The position numbers and the translations under genes were made by a program. 64,000 nucleotides of DNA from assembly GCF_026151205.1 (NCBI RefSeq), contig NC_087082.1, positions 14,541,365 through 14,605,364 on the forward strand, written 5' to 3'. Below, piece after piece: positions 42,501-52,323 of the stretch; position 1 is the stretch's first letter, and each line of letters begins with the position of its first letter. The notes beneath the pieces are model-generated. The model had not been told where the DNA came from, ran no database searches, and worked only from the letters and a program-made list of their open reading frames with translations. This DNA is from Bolinopsis microptera. Taxonomy: Eukaryota; Ctenophora; Tentaculata; Lobata; Bolinopsidae.

Positions 42501-43904
42501 GCATCACTTTGTCTTTTCATTCGAATGAACCAATAATTCATTCGATTGCAACATATACCGATATATGACGGAGTCGGCTTTAAGTAAATACGATGACTCA
42601 TTAAAACGCCCTCTTCCTGAAAGTGAAGCCGGTTTGCATCACTGTCATTTCTAATTATTACCAAAATTCTGTTAACATGATTGTTTTGTACAGAAGACAG
42701 TTGCTCTTTGTCCTTTACCGCCACTAACATTCCTACTAATAGTCAATAGAGAGTAAGCCGTACTAGAGAGTTGTACCGCGCGTACAGTGTGTCAAACACA
42801 AACCCTTATTTACTTAACCTTCTTTCATCCTACATCTACTTTCAAACTAAATCAACCATCTCAATTTACCAGACTACTATAGACTGCTGTGTTTTGTAAT
42901 ATTTGGGAAAGTTTCAAATAAAAAATCACAGCTAAAAATGGCACTATTGTCCCTGAGAAGAAGAACCCACAAAGTGTTGTAGTTCAGTCACAGGGAGGGA
43001 ACATTATGTGACTTGAACTGTAATCAAATTAAACGTATTGAAGCTCAAGTAGCTGAAACATTTCCATCTCCCTGAAACATTTCCATCTCCCTGAAACATT
43101 TCCATCTACCAGCCTCTTACCCTCACTTAGTAACCAGACAATTCTTTGTTTCAATTGTTTATATTTTAAATGGGTCCTCCATTATGAGCACGATTTCAGA
43201 AGCTAACTTCAATATACAGCCAGTGGCGTAACGAAGGGCCCTGCTGACCCCGCTGTGCAGGGGGGCGCCGTCTTAGGGGGGCGCCAAATCGTCGTTTGAA
43301 TGTGGGACAATTTCGAAAACTTAACTAAAGTACTAGCAAAACTGCGCGTTTTGCTCTAGATACACACGTTTTTAGAGATTTTTACCGGCGTATCTTCTAA
43401 AATCACCTAATTTGTTCAATTTTAGGGAGGGGCACCAAAAGGGGAGGGGGCGCCAACAGGGGGGCGCCTTTTCGGCAGGGGGGCGCCAACAGGCAACGTT
43501 ACGCCACTGTATACAGCACTGATTATAGTTGTCCATTTCCGATCAAGTCTAATATAATAGGAGGGTATTGCAGAGTCGCAGGGTAGATTATATTTACTCG
43601 CAGGGTGCTATTTGTAAAGTGTAATTAAACCCCCCATGTAATACCTACAATAACAGACGTTACCCCTCAGGAGCACAAAGGCAGAGTGTTCAGACTTCAG
43701 TTTGACGAATTCCAGATCGTATCCTCCTCCCACGACGATTCTATCGTTATATTCGACTTCCTGTCCCCTCACGACTACTATGGCGACATGCCAGTAGTCC
43801 GTCACCACCACTATTCAGAAACATCAAGTCTGGAGCTGTCGGACACCACTCTGCGGAGACTTGACTCCGCTAACTCCCTCGACTCGCTCGACGACCTGTC
43901 ATGA
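30525..43904 (+). CDS. BTRC/FBXW11-like: Beta-TrCP (F-box/WD40 substrate receptor of SCF ubiquitin ligase), 12 exons, complete
   Basis: Substrate receptor of the SCF E3 ligase, binding phosphorylated degrons such as those of beta-catenin and IkappaB in other animals. Exons: 30525-30611, 31151-31400, 31632-31710, 31930-32011, 32187-32324, 32721-32839, 34017-34122, 35396-35542, 38025-38143, 40163-40273, 41776-41854, 43671-43904. Phases join to 516 residues and TGA; the vertebrate proteins are slightly longer. The start is the first ATG of a short exon encoding [10 protein letters not shown]. Residues 32-75 match the dimerisation D-domain, and 76-121 the F-box ([20 protein letters not shown]). 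From about 180 to 471 lie seven WD40 repeats, with strongly conserved stretches [37 protein letters not shown] and [16 protein letters not shown]. The substrate-contact Arg of GLRDN and the RGIA segment are kept. The tail (472-516) is His/Ser/Asp-rich and unlike vertebrates. Several introns carry donor-derived minisatellites. Confidence 0.95.
32325..32700 (+). repeat. 30-bp minisatellite after beta-TrCP exon 5
   Basis: About 11 units of ACTATCAAGATAACGTGCTC plus CTTTATAAAT. The first nine bases, ACTATCAAG, are the last nine coding bases of exon 5, where the authentic junction reads ACTATCAAG|GTAAATCTC. In the repeated unit about 15 bases containing the donor are missing, so the units keep the exon tail but lack a GT donor. 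The minus-strand [10 protein letters not shown] frame is a shadow. Confidence 0.9.
32840..34016. other. Beta-TrCP intron 6
   Basis: AT-rich, no feature beyond short repeats (CATGTTTAACATATTTAA, about 33748-33782; AACAAATAACTGAGTGTAAC twice near 33940-33980) close to the exon 7 acceptor. Confidence 0.35.
34101..34650 (+). repeat. 45-bp minisatellite duplicating beta-TrCP exon 7 end and donor 12 times
   Basis: The unit begins CATCATGGTATCGTGCTCCA then AG|GTAACTACTCGCATTTAATAGAA. The first 22 bases are the coding end of exon 7 and the rest is intron start. The authentic donor is at 34123. Further GTAACT donors in identical context follow every 45 bases, with one 7-base insertion near 34424. There are 12 donors in all, some units with GTTCC for GCTCC. 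Reading through the authentic donor in frame gives GTA ACT ACT CGC ATT TAA, so any downstream donor would include a stop. Confidence 0.95.
34651..35395. other. Rest of beta-TrCP intron 7
   Basis: No gene seen. It contains a short duplication (ATGGTAGGAGTTGGTT twice, about 34923-34956). Confidence 0.35.
35881..36899. mobile_element. 1-kb near-perfect palindrome (foldback element) in beta-TrCP intron 8
   Basis: Left arm 35881-36362 begins AGATGTGGATACTGGTGGGG; right arm 36421-36899 ends with the reverse complement, CCCCACCAGTATCCACATCT. The arms are close to identical over about 480 bases, with a spacer of about 58 bases (36363-36420) between TGATCAA and TTGATCA. Within each outer arm a 40-base motif (GCACATGTTCAGCGGGTTGA followed by GGAGGTGAAACACATTTG) is itself repeated. 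No protein is encoded. It resembles foldback-type elements; the target duplication is unclear. Confidence 0.85.
36900..38024. other. Rest of beta-TrCP intron 8, with small hairpins
   Basis: AT-rich sequence with TATATA runs. Two hairpins are evident: 37191-37218 (AAACCATGATAT paired with ATATCATGGTTT) and 37517-37550 (a 15-base stem, ATAATGACGGTCTTA, with a TAGA loop). Confidence 0.5.
38138..38186 (+). repeat. 23-bp duplication of beta-TrCP exon 9 donor
   Basis: The exon border TATCAA|GTAAGTTATAATG is repeated once 23 bases downstream, creating a second identical GTAAGT donor at 38167. Use of the second site would add 23 bases and shift the frame. Confidence 0.85.
38610..38722 (+). repeat. 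17-bp simple repeat
   Basis: Five to six degenerate copies of ATACCAGTACCAGTACT in beta-TrCP intron 9. Not linked to a splice site. Confidence 0.85.
39345..39825 (+). repeat. 26-bp minisatellite in beta-TrCP intron 9
   Basis: About 18 copies of a C-rich unit, CACCCACCCCAGCACTAGGA plus ATACTC, with few variants (CTCTACC, CTGCACC). It lies in the middle of the intron. Confidence 0.9.
40973..41021. repeat. Perfect 23-bp hairpin in beta-TrCP intron 10
   Basis: CATTTGAACGGATAATCGTA plus CCG is followed by GCA and then its exact reverse complement. No mismatch in 23 pairs. Function unknown. Confidence 0.9.
41855..43220. other. Beta-TrCP intron 11, first part
   Basis: No gene seen. Short open frames on both strands at 42187-42730 have no recognisable domain. 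A 19-base phrase (CTGAAACATTTCCATCTCC) is repeated three times near 43053-43110. Confidence 0.35.
43221..43509 (+). mobile_element. hAT-type MITE with 8-bp target duplication
   Basis: Starts CAGTGGCGTAACG and ends CGTTACGCCACTG. It is flanked by the direct repeat TATACAGC (43213-43220 and 43510-43517), 8 bases as expected for hAT transposition. The interior is GGCGCC-rich at both sides with an AT-rich middle and no coding capacity. Full-length sister copy at 56306-56592; partial inverted copies at 52324-52510 and 56919-57153. Confidence 0.92.
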
Positions 43905-44147
43905 TGGCCATATATGGTAACTTCGTCATGGTAACACTACCATATATGGTAATATCTGGTCAAAGTCGACACTAGATACTAACCTCAGCTGTTCTGATCA
44001 TATCTCACATATCTGTTGGACATGTTGCTGGAGTTTTCATTGCGACAGCTTTGGGACCAGTGAAGAGTCTAACCATTATTTACCGGGTAAAAAGGATCTT
44101 TTACTATCCTTCCCATAAAACTGGAATTCGGCGTAATTAATGTGCTC

Positions 44148-44153
44148 AATAAA
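44148..44153 (+). promoter_or_regulatory. Candidate polyadenylation signal for beta-TrCP
   Basis: AATAAA about 245 bases after the beta-TrCP stop codon, the first canonical hexamer downstream. Likely but not proven. Confidence 0.5.
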
Positions 44154-45041
44154 GAATTCCCGGTAAATGGTGGTAAGATTATTCAGCCATAACATGTCCC
44201 TTTAAAGCTGCAGTTTGCACGTTTTTCGTATCGCTGTTCAGTTAATGCCATGACAGAGTGAAATACCTTTTACTTGTGCTTGTGGTTTGAAATGAAACGT
44301 TTAGACGGCCTCCTCCTCTAATTCCTAAGACCCCCGTCAGAGTATAGCCACACATGGTTTAGATTGACCTAGCTGAGTTTATGTATAAGAAAAATGCCAA
44401 GAATTTGTTCAGTGTTCATTGTTCTTTAAGAAACGAAAAATGAACTTTCTTTCATGTTCAGTCAGATTTTGTTGTCCTGAAATTCCTGATAACTGTATTA
44501 AAATGTAATCTGTTTAATAACCTGGGTTGAGAAAAAGTATTTGGTTTATCAGGTGTTCAAATGTGATGTGCAGATGCTGTTTTACAGTTTTGCATCTATT
44601 TTCCCTCTAAGCTTATATTTAGCATTTTACTATGCACATACACGGGCTTATTTTGTCGAACATGAGACGATCGAAAATGTATATATATATCATTGATAAA
44701 GATTTAATTGGCAAGTTGCCAACCGACAGTTGTTGTGAGTCTAGAAGTTTGAACTCTGCAATTTGCCCGCCAAGAGTTGTCTTTGCTCTTTATTCAGGTG
44801 GCCACTATATTCCCACACGCCACTTTTCCACTAAAAAACAGGACCAAAGCAGTCTTCAAATTTTCATCGTTACTGCTTGCCAGTTTGGTGAAGGCTGGGT
44901 ATGGGGAATCATGTCAAATCAATGGTAATGATTGTATTGACATCATTGATTTTATGTAAAAATTAACATTTTGTTTTTAAAATAAACATCCTATGAACTT
45001 TGTATTATTTGTAAAATGTGATCTACAATTTATAAAACCCT
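44154..45041. other. Downstream of beta-TrCP, no gene seen
   Basis: Unique-looking AT-rich DNA. A 98-codon frame at 44632-44928 has no recognisable domain. The last 11 bases before 45053 form the left copy of a LINE target duplication. Confidence 0.35.
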
Positions 45042-45052
45042 GATCAGGGTAT

Positions 45053-47367
45053 TTGGGAATATTTGGTAAGAGCACGACTGAGAATGAAGCTTATGTCAGT
45101 GAAAAAAGAGCAGGAACGTAAGCTTGAGATTCCTGCTATTGAGCATCTGCGTGATCATTCACTTGTTTCCGAATACAATATTGTTCTGAGAAACAAATTT
45201 GACTGTTTGGAACCTGAGGTTGACCTGGAATCAATGTGGGACAACTTCAAGACAACTGTCCAACAAGTTTCCATGGAAATCCGTGGGCAAAGACCTCGAA
45301 AAAAGAAGGACAGGCACCAATCTCAGAAGACAAAAGAATTATTGAAGAACCGTAAGGAATTTAAGCGTAAAGACCCTAATTCGAACGCTAACAGGTCAGA
45401 GTATTCTAGATTGAATAAGCTCTTTAAAAAAAGTAGCAAGGTGGACGATAACAACTGGGCACGTAGAATGGCCAATGACTTGGAAGAAGCTGCGAGAAAA
45501 GGTCAGCAACGTGAGGTATGGCAGAAGATCAATGTCATATCTGGAAAGAAGAAGAAGCAGTCAACTGCAGTTAGAGACGTATCTGGCCAGTTGATTGCCG
45601 ACCCACATGCCCAGAAAGAAAGGTGGAAAGAGCATTTCTCTAGGCTATTGAACCCTCCCCCGCAAGAGGCCAATATTTCTGACCTAGACAACATCCCTCC
45701 GCAACCCAGTTTTGACGACCTTTCCGATTCGGATGAAGCTCCTACAAGAAACGAGATTGTTGATGCCCTCAAAAAACTCAAGAATCACAAAAGTCCAGGA
45801 GTGGATGGTATCACCAACGAGCAACTTAAGTATGGACAGGATGGGTTGGTCGATCAACTAGTTGTGTTGTTCAAGAAAGTGTGGGAAGATGAGAAGATTC
45901 CTGAGGATTGGTCCAAAGGTGTTATCATCATCGTTGGAAAGAAAGGTGACACCTCTCATTGCGCTAACAACAGAGGTATTACATTAAGATCCACAGCCTC
46001 GAAGCTCCTGCAAATGATACTCCTGCGGAGACTTAGCAATGGCATGGAAAAATTCCTCCGGGAGAATCAAAGTGGTTTTAGACAGAATCGCTCATGTATT
46101 GACCAGGTTTATTCACTCCGCTGTATCATACACCAATGCATTGAGTATAATATCCCTCTGTATATTAATTTTGTTGATTTCAAAGCAGCTTTTGATTCGA
46201 TTGACAGGCAGTTCATTTGGAGAAGTATGCAGCACTACGGCTTACCTGACAAGTACATTAGAATTATGAAGGCGTTCTTCACTCACACAGTTAGTGCTGT
46301 TAGGGTCAATGGAGAGGTTACAGGTTGGTTTGATGTCAACTCGGGTACTGGGCAAGGTGATATACAGGGACCACCAGTATTCAACTTTTGCTTGAATTTT
46401 TCGGCATACCTTATGGAACTAAACAAGGTCATTAGCAAGGGGGCTTTATTACAGCTGCCAGCCCCCGGGGTAGAAGAGAAACATCTCTTGGACACTGATT
46501 ACGCTGATGACATGGCCATGTTAGATAACTCAAAAGAGGGGCTGCAGGAAACCACTGACCTTCTCTGCAAATACAGTGCCTATGCGGGTCTGAAGATTAA
46601 TGCTGGAAAAACACAGAGCATGGTTGTCAGCAAAAGTGCATCGCAGAGGCCGTATTCTAAAGACGACACTATGGACATCAATGTGGAAGGTCTCCCAATA
46701 CAGCAGGTCAGCAATTTCACTTACTTGGGTGCAATCATCAGTGCAAATGGAACAATTGACAAAGAACTATCAGCTCGAATTCAAAAGGCCTCTGGGGCAT
46801 TCTATCAGCTTAGCAGTATATGGTACAGTCGCAGCATCAAGACTCCAACAAAAATCATGATTTACAAAGCGGCTGTTCTCACTATACTGCTCTATGGAAG
46901 TGAGGTATGGAATACCACACAGACGCAGATGAAAAGATTTGAGGTGTTCCATCATAGATGTCTGAGGAGAATCCTGAAAATCAAATGGTTTTATCATGTA
47001 TCTAATGCTGATGTACTTAAGCGGGCTAACATCGCCCCTGTTGATACTTTCGTACGAGCAGCTAGACTCCGATGGTTTGGCCATGTGGTGAGGATGCCAG
47101 AAGAAAGAATACCAAACTATCTTCTGCACTGGATCCCAAAGCATGGTAAAAGGTCAAGAGGTAGACCTAGGAAAAACTGGTTGTCATGTGTCCGGGAGGA
47201 TGCAGCAATCTTCACAGGTGTCGATAACATCACGATAGAAGATGCAGAACAACAAGCTACAGACAGGGTTCACTGGAGAGGTCTAATACACCGGAGAAAG
47301 GAGTTACTATGTGGTGCAGGCCACTCCAACGACTAGGAGGAGACCTTTCCAAGTACAAGTAAAGTAA
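45053..47367 (+). mobile_element. 5'-truncated non-LTR retrotransposon (LINE) with 11-bp target duplication
   Basis: The insertion is bounded by the perfect direct repeat GATCAGGGTAT (45042-45052 and 47368-47378). It consists of the 3' part of a LINE: a reverse-transcriptase frame open from the junction to 47336, followed by about 30 bases of 3' end (CCAAGTACAAGTAAAGTAA) without a long poly-A. The endonuclease half is absent, as expected from 5' truncation during target-primed reverse transcription. Confidence 0.85.
45063..47336 (+). CDS. Reverse transcriptase of non-LTR retrotransposon, N-terminally truncated
   Basis: Open frame of 757 codons with no internal stop. It starts at the truncation point rather than at a real initiator; the first ATG is near 45084. 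The thumb-proximal linker is basic (RPRKKKDRHQ). The polymerase domain runs from about residue 240 (HKSPGVDGITNEQLK) through QSGFRQNRSCIDQ and the first catalytic Asp in FVDFKAAFDSID, GTGQGDIQGPPVFNF and the YADD catalytic box (about 479-482) to about 530. The C-terminal part has the LRWFGHVVRM segment common to many LINE ORF2 proteins. There is no RNase H domain. The reading frame looks recent, but without endonuclease and promoter the copy cannot move by itself. Confidence 0.9.
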   Translation: MVRARLRMKLMSVKKEQERKLEIPAIEHLRDHSLVSEYNIVLRNKFDCLEPEVDLESMWDNFKTTVQQVSMEIRGQRPRKKKDRHQSQKTKELLKNRKEFKRKDPNSNANRSEYSRLNKLFKKSSKVDDNNWARRMANDLEEAARKGQQREVWQKINVISGKKKKQSTAVRDVSGQLIADPHAQKERWKEHFSRLLNPPPQEANISDLDNIPPQPSFDDLSDSDEAPTRNEIVDALKKLKNHKSPGVDGITNEQLKYGQDGLVDQLVVLFKKVWEDEKIPEDWSKGVIIIVGKKGDTSHCANNRGITLRSTASKLLQMILLRRLSNGMEKFLRENQSGFRQNRSCIDQVYSLRCIIHQCIEYNIPLYINFVDFKAAFDSIDRQFIWRSMQHYGLPDKYIRIMKAFFTHTVSAVRVNGEVTGWFDVNSGTGQGDIQGPPVFNFCLNFSAYLMELNKVISKGALLQLPAPGVEEKHLLDTDYADDMAMLDNSKEGLQETTDLLCKYSAYAGLKINAGKTQSMVVSKSASQRPYSKDDTMDINVEGLPIQQVSNFTYLGAIISANGTIDKELSARIQKASGAFYQLSSIWYSRSIKTPTKIMIYKAAVLTILLYGSEVWNTTQTQMKRFEVFHHRCLRRILKIKWFYHVSNADVLKRANIAPVDTFVRAARLRWFGHVVRMPEERIPNYLLHWIPKHGKRSRGRPRKNWLSCVREDAAIFTGVDNITIEDAEQQATDRVHWRGLIHRRKELLCGAGHSND

Positions 47368-47408
47368 GATCAGGGTATAATATCAAATTTTTTGCATATG
47401 CTCAGATA

Positions 47409-47432
47409 TGGGGGGGGGGGGGGGGGGGGGGG
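47409..47432 (+). repeat. Poly-G tract
   Basis: Uninterrupted run of G (about 22 bases) just downstream of the LINE insertion. Such tracts can form quadruplexes and are error-prone in sequencing. Similar C or G runs lie near 23900-23918 and 60820-60843. Confidence 0.9.
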
Positions 47433-48570
47433 TATATTGTGGTTTTTGGCTCATAACTCAGCCATTTTGTGTCCAATCTGGATGAAAATTCACATACGAG
47501 TTTAGGAGAATAAAAAATTTGGGTATGGACATGTTTGCTTGCTGAAGTGATATGGAATATTTGTGCCAAAAAAGGACCAAATATGGGCATGAGGGGGGGG
47601 GGTTCTCTACACTTTTTAACACCATACATTAAAAAAAGGCAAAAGTGTAGTGTAAAATAGCTTTTAAAAGTGACATTTTGTCTCACCAAAGGTATGTTTT
47701 ACCCCGACATGTTTCACTAGGTTTTGCCTTCAGAAATTGGAAATGTACTATGTGAAGACTGGTGGGAAAATAATGGCTCTTACTAATTCGCTCGCCCAAA
47801 AATTTCACGTGACTTTGGTTTTTATGGTTTTGCAGCCGTACAAAACGGTTTTACATAAACCCTAATCTCAACCCTAACCATAACCCCGAAGCTAACCATA
47901 ACCCTTACCACAACCCTAACCCTAACCCGAGCCCTAAACAATCAAATTAGTATTTTACTAGCCTGTCACGTGACCAAAACGGTTTTTTGCCCATAACTCT
48001 CCAGGGAAGCATTTTAACCCTACGTCATGGGGGGTGATTCGGAATCAGCGTCCAAAAATACACCGATTCAGATCACTTTCATGCCCAAAGGGCCTTTTCA
48101 CAAGATTTTTCTTAAAATTTGGGCGAGCGATTTAGTAAAAGCGGAAAATAATAGGAAAAAATTAGATTCTGAGAATGGAGAAGATAATTTTGGTTGAGTG
48201 TAATTTAGCGTACCTTTTTTACTACACTTTTTACTACACCAAAAAAGGCCATGCTGAGTCGCGACGGATTGACATCGCCAATTAACAAGCTATGTTGTAA
48301 TTGTATGTAATAATAAATTACGTTACAGACATTTTCCGCTCGAGCGATACACTAAAGACCCCAAATACATCTTTCTGGGCATATTCTTATTGGCGTAGAA
48401 TTCAACGAAAGTGGTTCTGAGATGATAAAATAAAGTTTCCAGGCGCCGGGTTAATTCATATTTAACAATGGAAAATATTAATAACTCCAGTGCAGAATTT
48501 TCTAATCTGCATCTGGAATCTAAGGCTGTTTATGAACAAAGCGATTGAACAGAATCGACGATTATTATTG
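47433..48570. other. Intergenic, with degenerate telomere-like stretch
   Basis: No gene seen. Between about 47862 and 47940 the sequence is a degenerate run of CCCTAA-like words (CCCTAATCTCAACCCTAACC and similar). The following 47964-48120 resembles 27654-27800, so the whole may be one dispersed repeat. Confidence 0.45.
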
Positions 48571-48712
48571 ATTGACGATGTCAATCCGTCAAGATCGTTG
48601 CTCTGCGAAGCAGAGCAACGATCGACGACGATGCGAAGCAAGAATGCTAGTTCGCGCGGCGCGTCGAAGCGGCGAAGTCCTCCAACGATTATTACTGATT
48701 ACTAGACCGAGC
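48571..48712 (+). mobile_element. Repeat element, left flank of the 723-bp array
   Basis: Begins TTGACGATGTCAATCCGTCA and contains a 12-base-stem hairpin TCGTTGCTCTGC-GAA-GCAGAGCAACGA, then GCGCGGCGCGTCGAAGCGGC and GAAGTCCTCCAA. A second copy in the same orientation is at about 51227-51352, on the other side of the tandem array. It shares its first bases with the element ends at 26216 and 51697. Confidence 0.7.
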
Positions 48713-48892
48713 GGCGCTCATGTCAGCTCAATATGTGATATGGCGGCCCCAGGTAAAATATGGCATGGGCAAACGGGTAATATATAATCGTAAAATTATA
48801 GTTGTTCCATTTATTAAAAGTCGACGAGTACACTACCCTCCAACTCGACGTGCGCAGTGCGCTCTGGTTGTAACTGTAAGTAATTATTGTAT

Positions 48893-51203
48893 CACCCAGG
48901 AACCCTGACCGGATGGGGCTTAACTTTGAAAGTAAAAGAGTTGGAGACTTCCGGTTTTTTGTAACATGTTCCTCTTTTAAAAGTAACGTTACCTCTCCAG
49001 GAGGAAAATTCAAGACAACGTAATTGTTGAGTTATCTCAAAATCTCCAGAAAAGTCCCCTTTCGGGCCGATCAAAAGTTTGCAACTTTAACTTTGCGGAT
49101 TCCTGTTCTCTGGTTGGCTGAATTGTGTCACGTGGAAGCTGCTTGAACATTGGAATACGCCACGCGTGCAAATCATATTGCTTGTTGTCGCGCGCGAGGT
49201 CAAGCCGTCTGTTTAAATTAAACCAACTCTAGTACCACCACCAGCCGGTAACTTTTCCTGGGTGCGAAGTAACCAATTAGGGCTACTAAATGCCGAACAC
49301 AAGGATATTTCGTATCCGGATCATATGCCTGCAGGCTGTCTGTCGCTTAAGACCATGGTCGCTCTTAACTGAGCGATAAGTAACTGGTAACGTTAAGTGA
49401 CGTTAAGTGAGACCGTGAGCACCACTTCTTGCCAATTTGCTTTTGAATTACGGCCCAGTCATGAAGTTAAACAGTACAAGTTGTGTTTTAACGGCAAAAT
49501 ACAGCGAATTCTAGCCCTTGAAAGTTGTAGGTTTGGAAGATCAATACGGCTGCTTTAATTCTTAAAAGTCTTAAGTTAGAACGGCCAAAACACCCTACTC
49601 GGCGTCAGCCAGCTGCACCCAGGAACCCTGACCGGATGGGGCTTAACTTTGAAAGTAAAAGAGTTGGAGACTTCCGGTTTTTTGTAACATGTTCCTCTTT
49701 TAAAAGTAACGTTACCTCTCCAGGAGGAAAATTCAAGACAACGTAATTGTTGAGTTATCTCAAAATCTCCAGAAAAGTCCCCTTTCGGGCCGATCAAAAG
49801 TTTGCAACTTTAACTTTGCGGATTCCTGTTCTCTGGTTGGCTGAATTGTGTCACGTGGAAGCTGCTTGAACATTGGAATACGCCACGCGTGCAAATCATA
49901 TTGCTTGTTGTCGCGCGCGAGGTCAAGCCGTCTGTTTAAATTAAACCAACTCTAGTACCACCACCAGCCGGTAACTTTTCCTGGGTGCGAAGTAACCAAT
50001 TAGGGCTACTAAATGCCGAACACAAGGATATTTCGTATCCGGATCATATGCCTGCAGGCTGTCTGTCGCTTAAGACCATGGTCGCTCTTAACTGAGCGAT
50101 AAGTAACTGGTAACGTTAAGTGACGTTAAGTGAGACCGTGAGCACCACTTCTTGCCAATTTGCTTTTGAATTACGGCCCAGTCATGAAGTTAAACAGTAC
50201 AAGTTGTGTTTTAACGGCAAAATACAGCGAATTCTAGCCCTTGAAAGTTGTAGGTTTGGAAGATCAATACGGCTGCTTTAATTCTTAAAAGTCTTAAGTT
50301 AGAACGGCCAAAACACCCTACTCGGCGTCAGCCAGCTGCACCCAGGAACCCTGACCGGATGGGGCTTAACTTTGAAAGTAAAAGAGTTGGAGACTTCCGG
50401 TTTTTTGTAACATGTTCCTCTTTTAAAAGTAACGTTACCTCTCCAGGAGGAAAATTCAAGACAACGTAATTGTTGAGTTATCTCAAAATCTCCAGAAAAG
50501 TCCCCTTTCGGGCCGATCAAAAGTTTGCAACTTTAACTTTGCGGATTCCTGTTCTCTGGTTGGCTGAATTGTGTCACGTGGAAGCTGCTTGAACATTGGA
50601 ATACGCCACGCGTGCAAATCATATTGCTTGTTGTCGCGCGCGAGGTCAAGCCGTCTGTTTAAATTAAACCAACTCTAGTACCACCACCAGCCGGTAACTT
50701 TTCACTTCTTGCCAATTTGCTTTTGAATTACGGCCCAGTCATGAAGTTAAACAGTACAAGTTGTGTTTTAACGGCAAAATACAGCGAATTCTAGCCCTTG
50801 AAAGTTGTAGGTTTGGAAGATCAATACGGCTGCTTTAATTCTTAAAAGTCTTAAGTTAGAACGGCCAAAACACCCTACTCGGCGTCAGCCAGCTGCACCC
50901 AGGAACCCTGACCGGATGGGGCTTAACTTTGAAAGTAAAAGAGTTGGAGACTTCCGGTTTTTTGTAACATGTTCCTCTTTTAAAAGTAACGTTACCTCTC
51001 CAGGAGGAAAATTCAAGACAACGTAATTGTTGAGTTATCTCAAAATCTCCAGAAAAGTCCCCTTTCGGGCCGATCAAAAGTTTGCAACTTTAACTTTGCG
51101 GATTCCTGTTCTCTGGTTGGCTGAATTGTGTCACGTGGAAGCTGCTTGAACATTGGAATACGCCACGCGTGCAAATCATATTGCTTGTTGTCGCGCGCGA
51201 GGT
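48893..51203. repeat. 723-bp tandem satellite, four copies
   Basis: Copies start at CACCCAGGAACCCTGACCGG at 48893, 49616, 50339 and 50896. The first two periods are exactly 723 bases. The third is 557 because 166 bases are deleted after GCCGGTAACTTTTC. The fourth stops in GCGCGCGAGGTC near 51203. The copies look almost identical, so the expansion or assembly of this array is recent. A 60- to 73-codon minus frame (MIGPKGDFSGDF) is present in each copy but shows no domain and no independent support. Confidence 0.95.
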
Positions 51204-51226
51204 CCTGGGCACGTCATGACTCGTGA

Positions 51227-51352
51227 TTGATTGACGATGTCAATCCGTCGAGATCGTTGCTCTGCGAAGCAAAGCAACGATCGAAGCAAAAATGCGATCG
51301 AAGCAAGAATGCTAGTTTGCGCGGCGCGTCGAAGCGGCGAAGTCCTCCAAGA
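51227..51352 (+). mobile_element. Repeat element, right flank of the 723-bp array
   Basis: Second copy of the element at 48571-48712 (TTGACGATGTCAATCCGTCG, the same GCTCTGC hairpin with one mismatch, an extra GCGATCGAAGCAA). Same orientation as the left copy. Confidence 0.7.
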
Positions 51353-52323
51353 CTCGTGACCCCATTGTCGTTTCACTAAGTAGTAAGTGGTGTATCGTGA
51401 CTACGATCGGCCATGGCCGCGCATGCCGCATTTGTGCGTGGCGGGTCTACAACGTATGGGGTCGTTCACATATTATTCACCTAACCATGTGCTTTCGCGC
51501 TACTAGTACTGCGGGCGCGCTTGTTCCACAAGTCAAGAGGCGCGCGCGCTACTGCAAGCGCAAGGGCTCTGGATAGAGCAAACATATTACGTAATCAATA
51601 TTTTGGCAATTTTCACCCCCCTCCGTAATCAACCGTAATCAAGACCGAGCCCCCCTATATTACGTAATCAAGGTTTGACCCGTACCCCCCTTGATTCACG
51701 ATGTCAATCCTTCGCAGCTCGGTGAGGCACAGTGGTGCATCTCACCGATCTACAAACTTTGTATTTACCTGTTTTCACGCGCGGCGGTCAAAGCACAAAG
51801 CTAGTAGCCGTGGACAAAGGACAAAGTAGCATGCGTCGCATTGCTACTTTTAACATGAAATAATTTTAACATGAAACTAAAATTTTAGGCACGCCGCGCA
51901 TATTTTCACCAATTTGCAATTGAAAATCGAGCGCTTAAATCATATTTTCACAAAGTACCTGTCCACTTTCGCCTCTTTTTAATTATTAGACGTGTTTCGA
52001 TGTGTAATTTGATTATTAACTATATTTTTGTGTTGTGTCATGGATGTGGAGCACAAAACTTTATGATCGGAGTGGCGATACTTTTTATCTCCATACTTTA
52101 TCGTGATTGGTTGGTACTGAATCGGTTGTCATGGTTCTGCCATCCACTGCAATAAGTGATTTGGACCTTAACCTTATCAACACTCCTAGATCTTCAAAGA
52201 GTCGGAGAGTGTTTGATAGGCGAGGGCCTGAACCGCTGGTTGTTATGAAGTGATTTAGTGGAATATCATTTTTAGTTTACCGTTTTATATATTACAACTA
52301 GGGTTTTATTTTCTACCCTGGTT
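51353..52323. other. Intergenic mixture of transposon remnants
   Basis: The stretch 51360-51470 (GACCCCATTGTCGTTTCACT through GGCGGGTCTACAACGTATGG) is a diverged relative of the 25459-26815 termini, and 51695-51760 (ATTCACGATGTCAATCCTTC then GCAGCTCGG) of the 26216-27377 terminus. The rest shows nothing recognisable. Confidence 0.5.

Noticed and set aside
48892-51077. Repeated 60-73 residue minus frames (MIGPKGDFSGDF)
   Set aside because: Present four times only because the DNA unit is tandemly repeated; no family resemblance and no independent evidence of selection.
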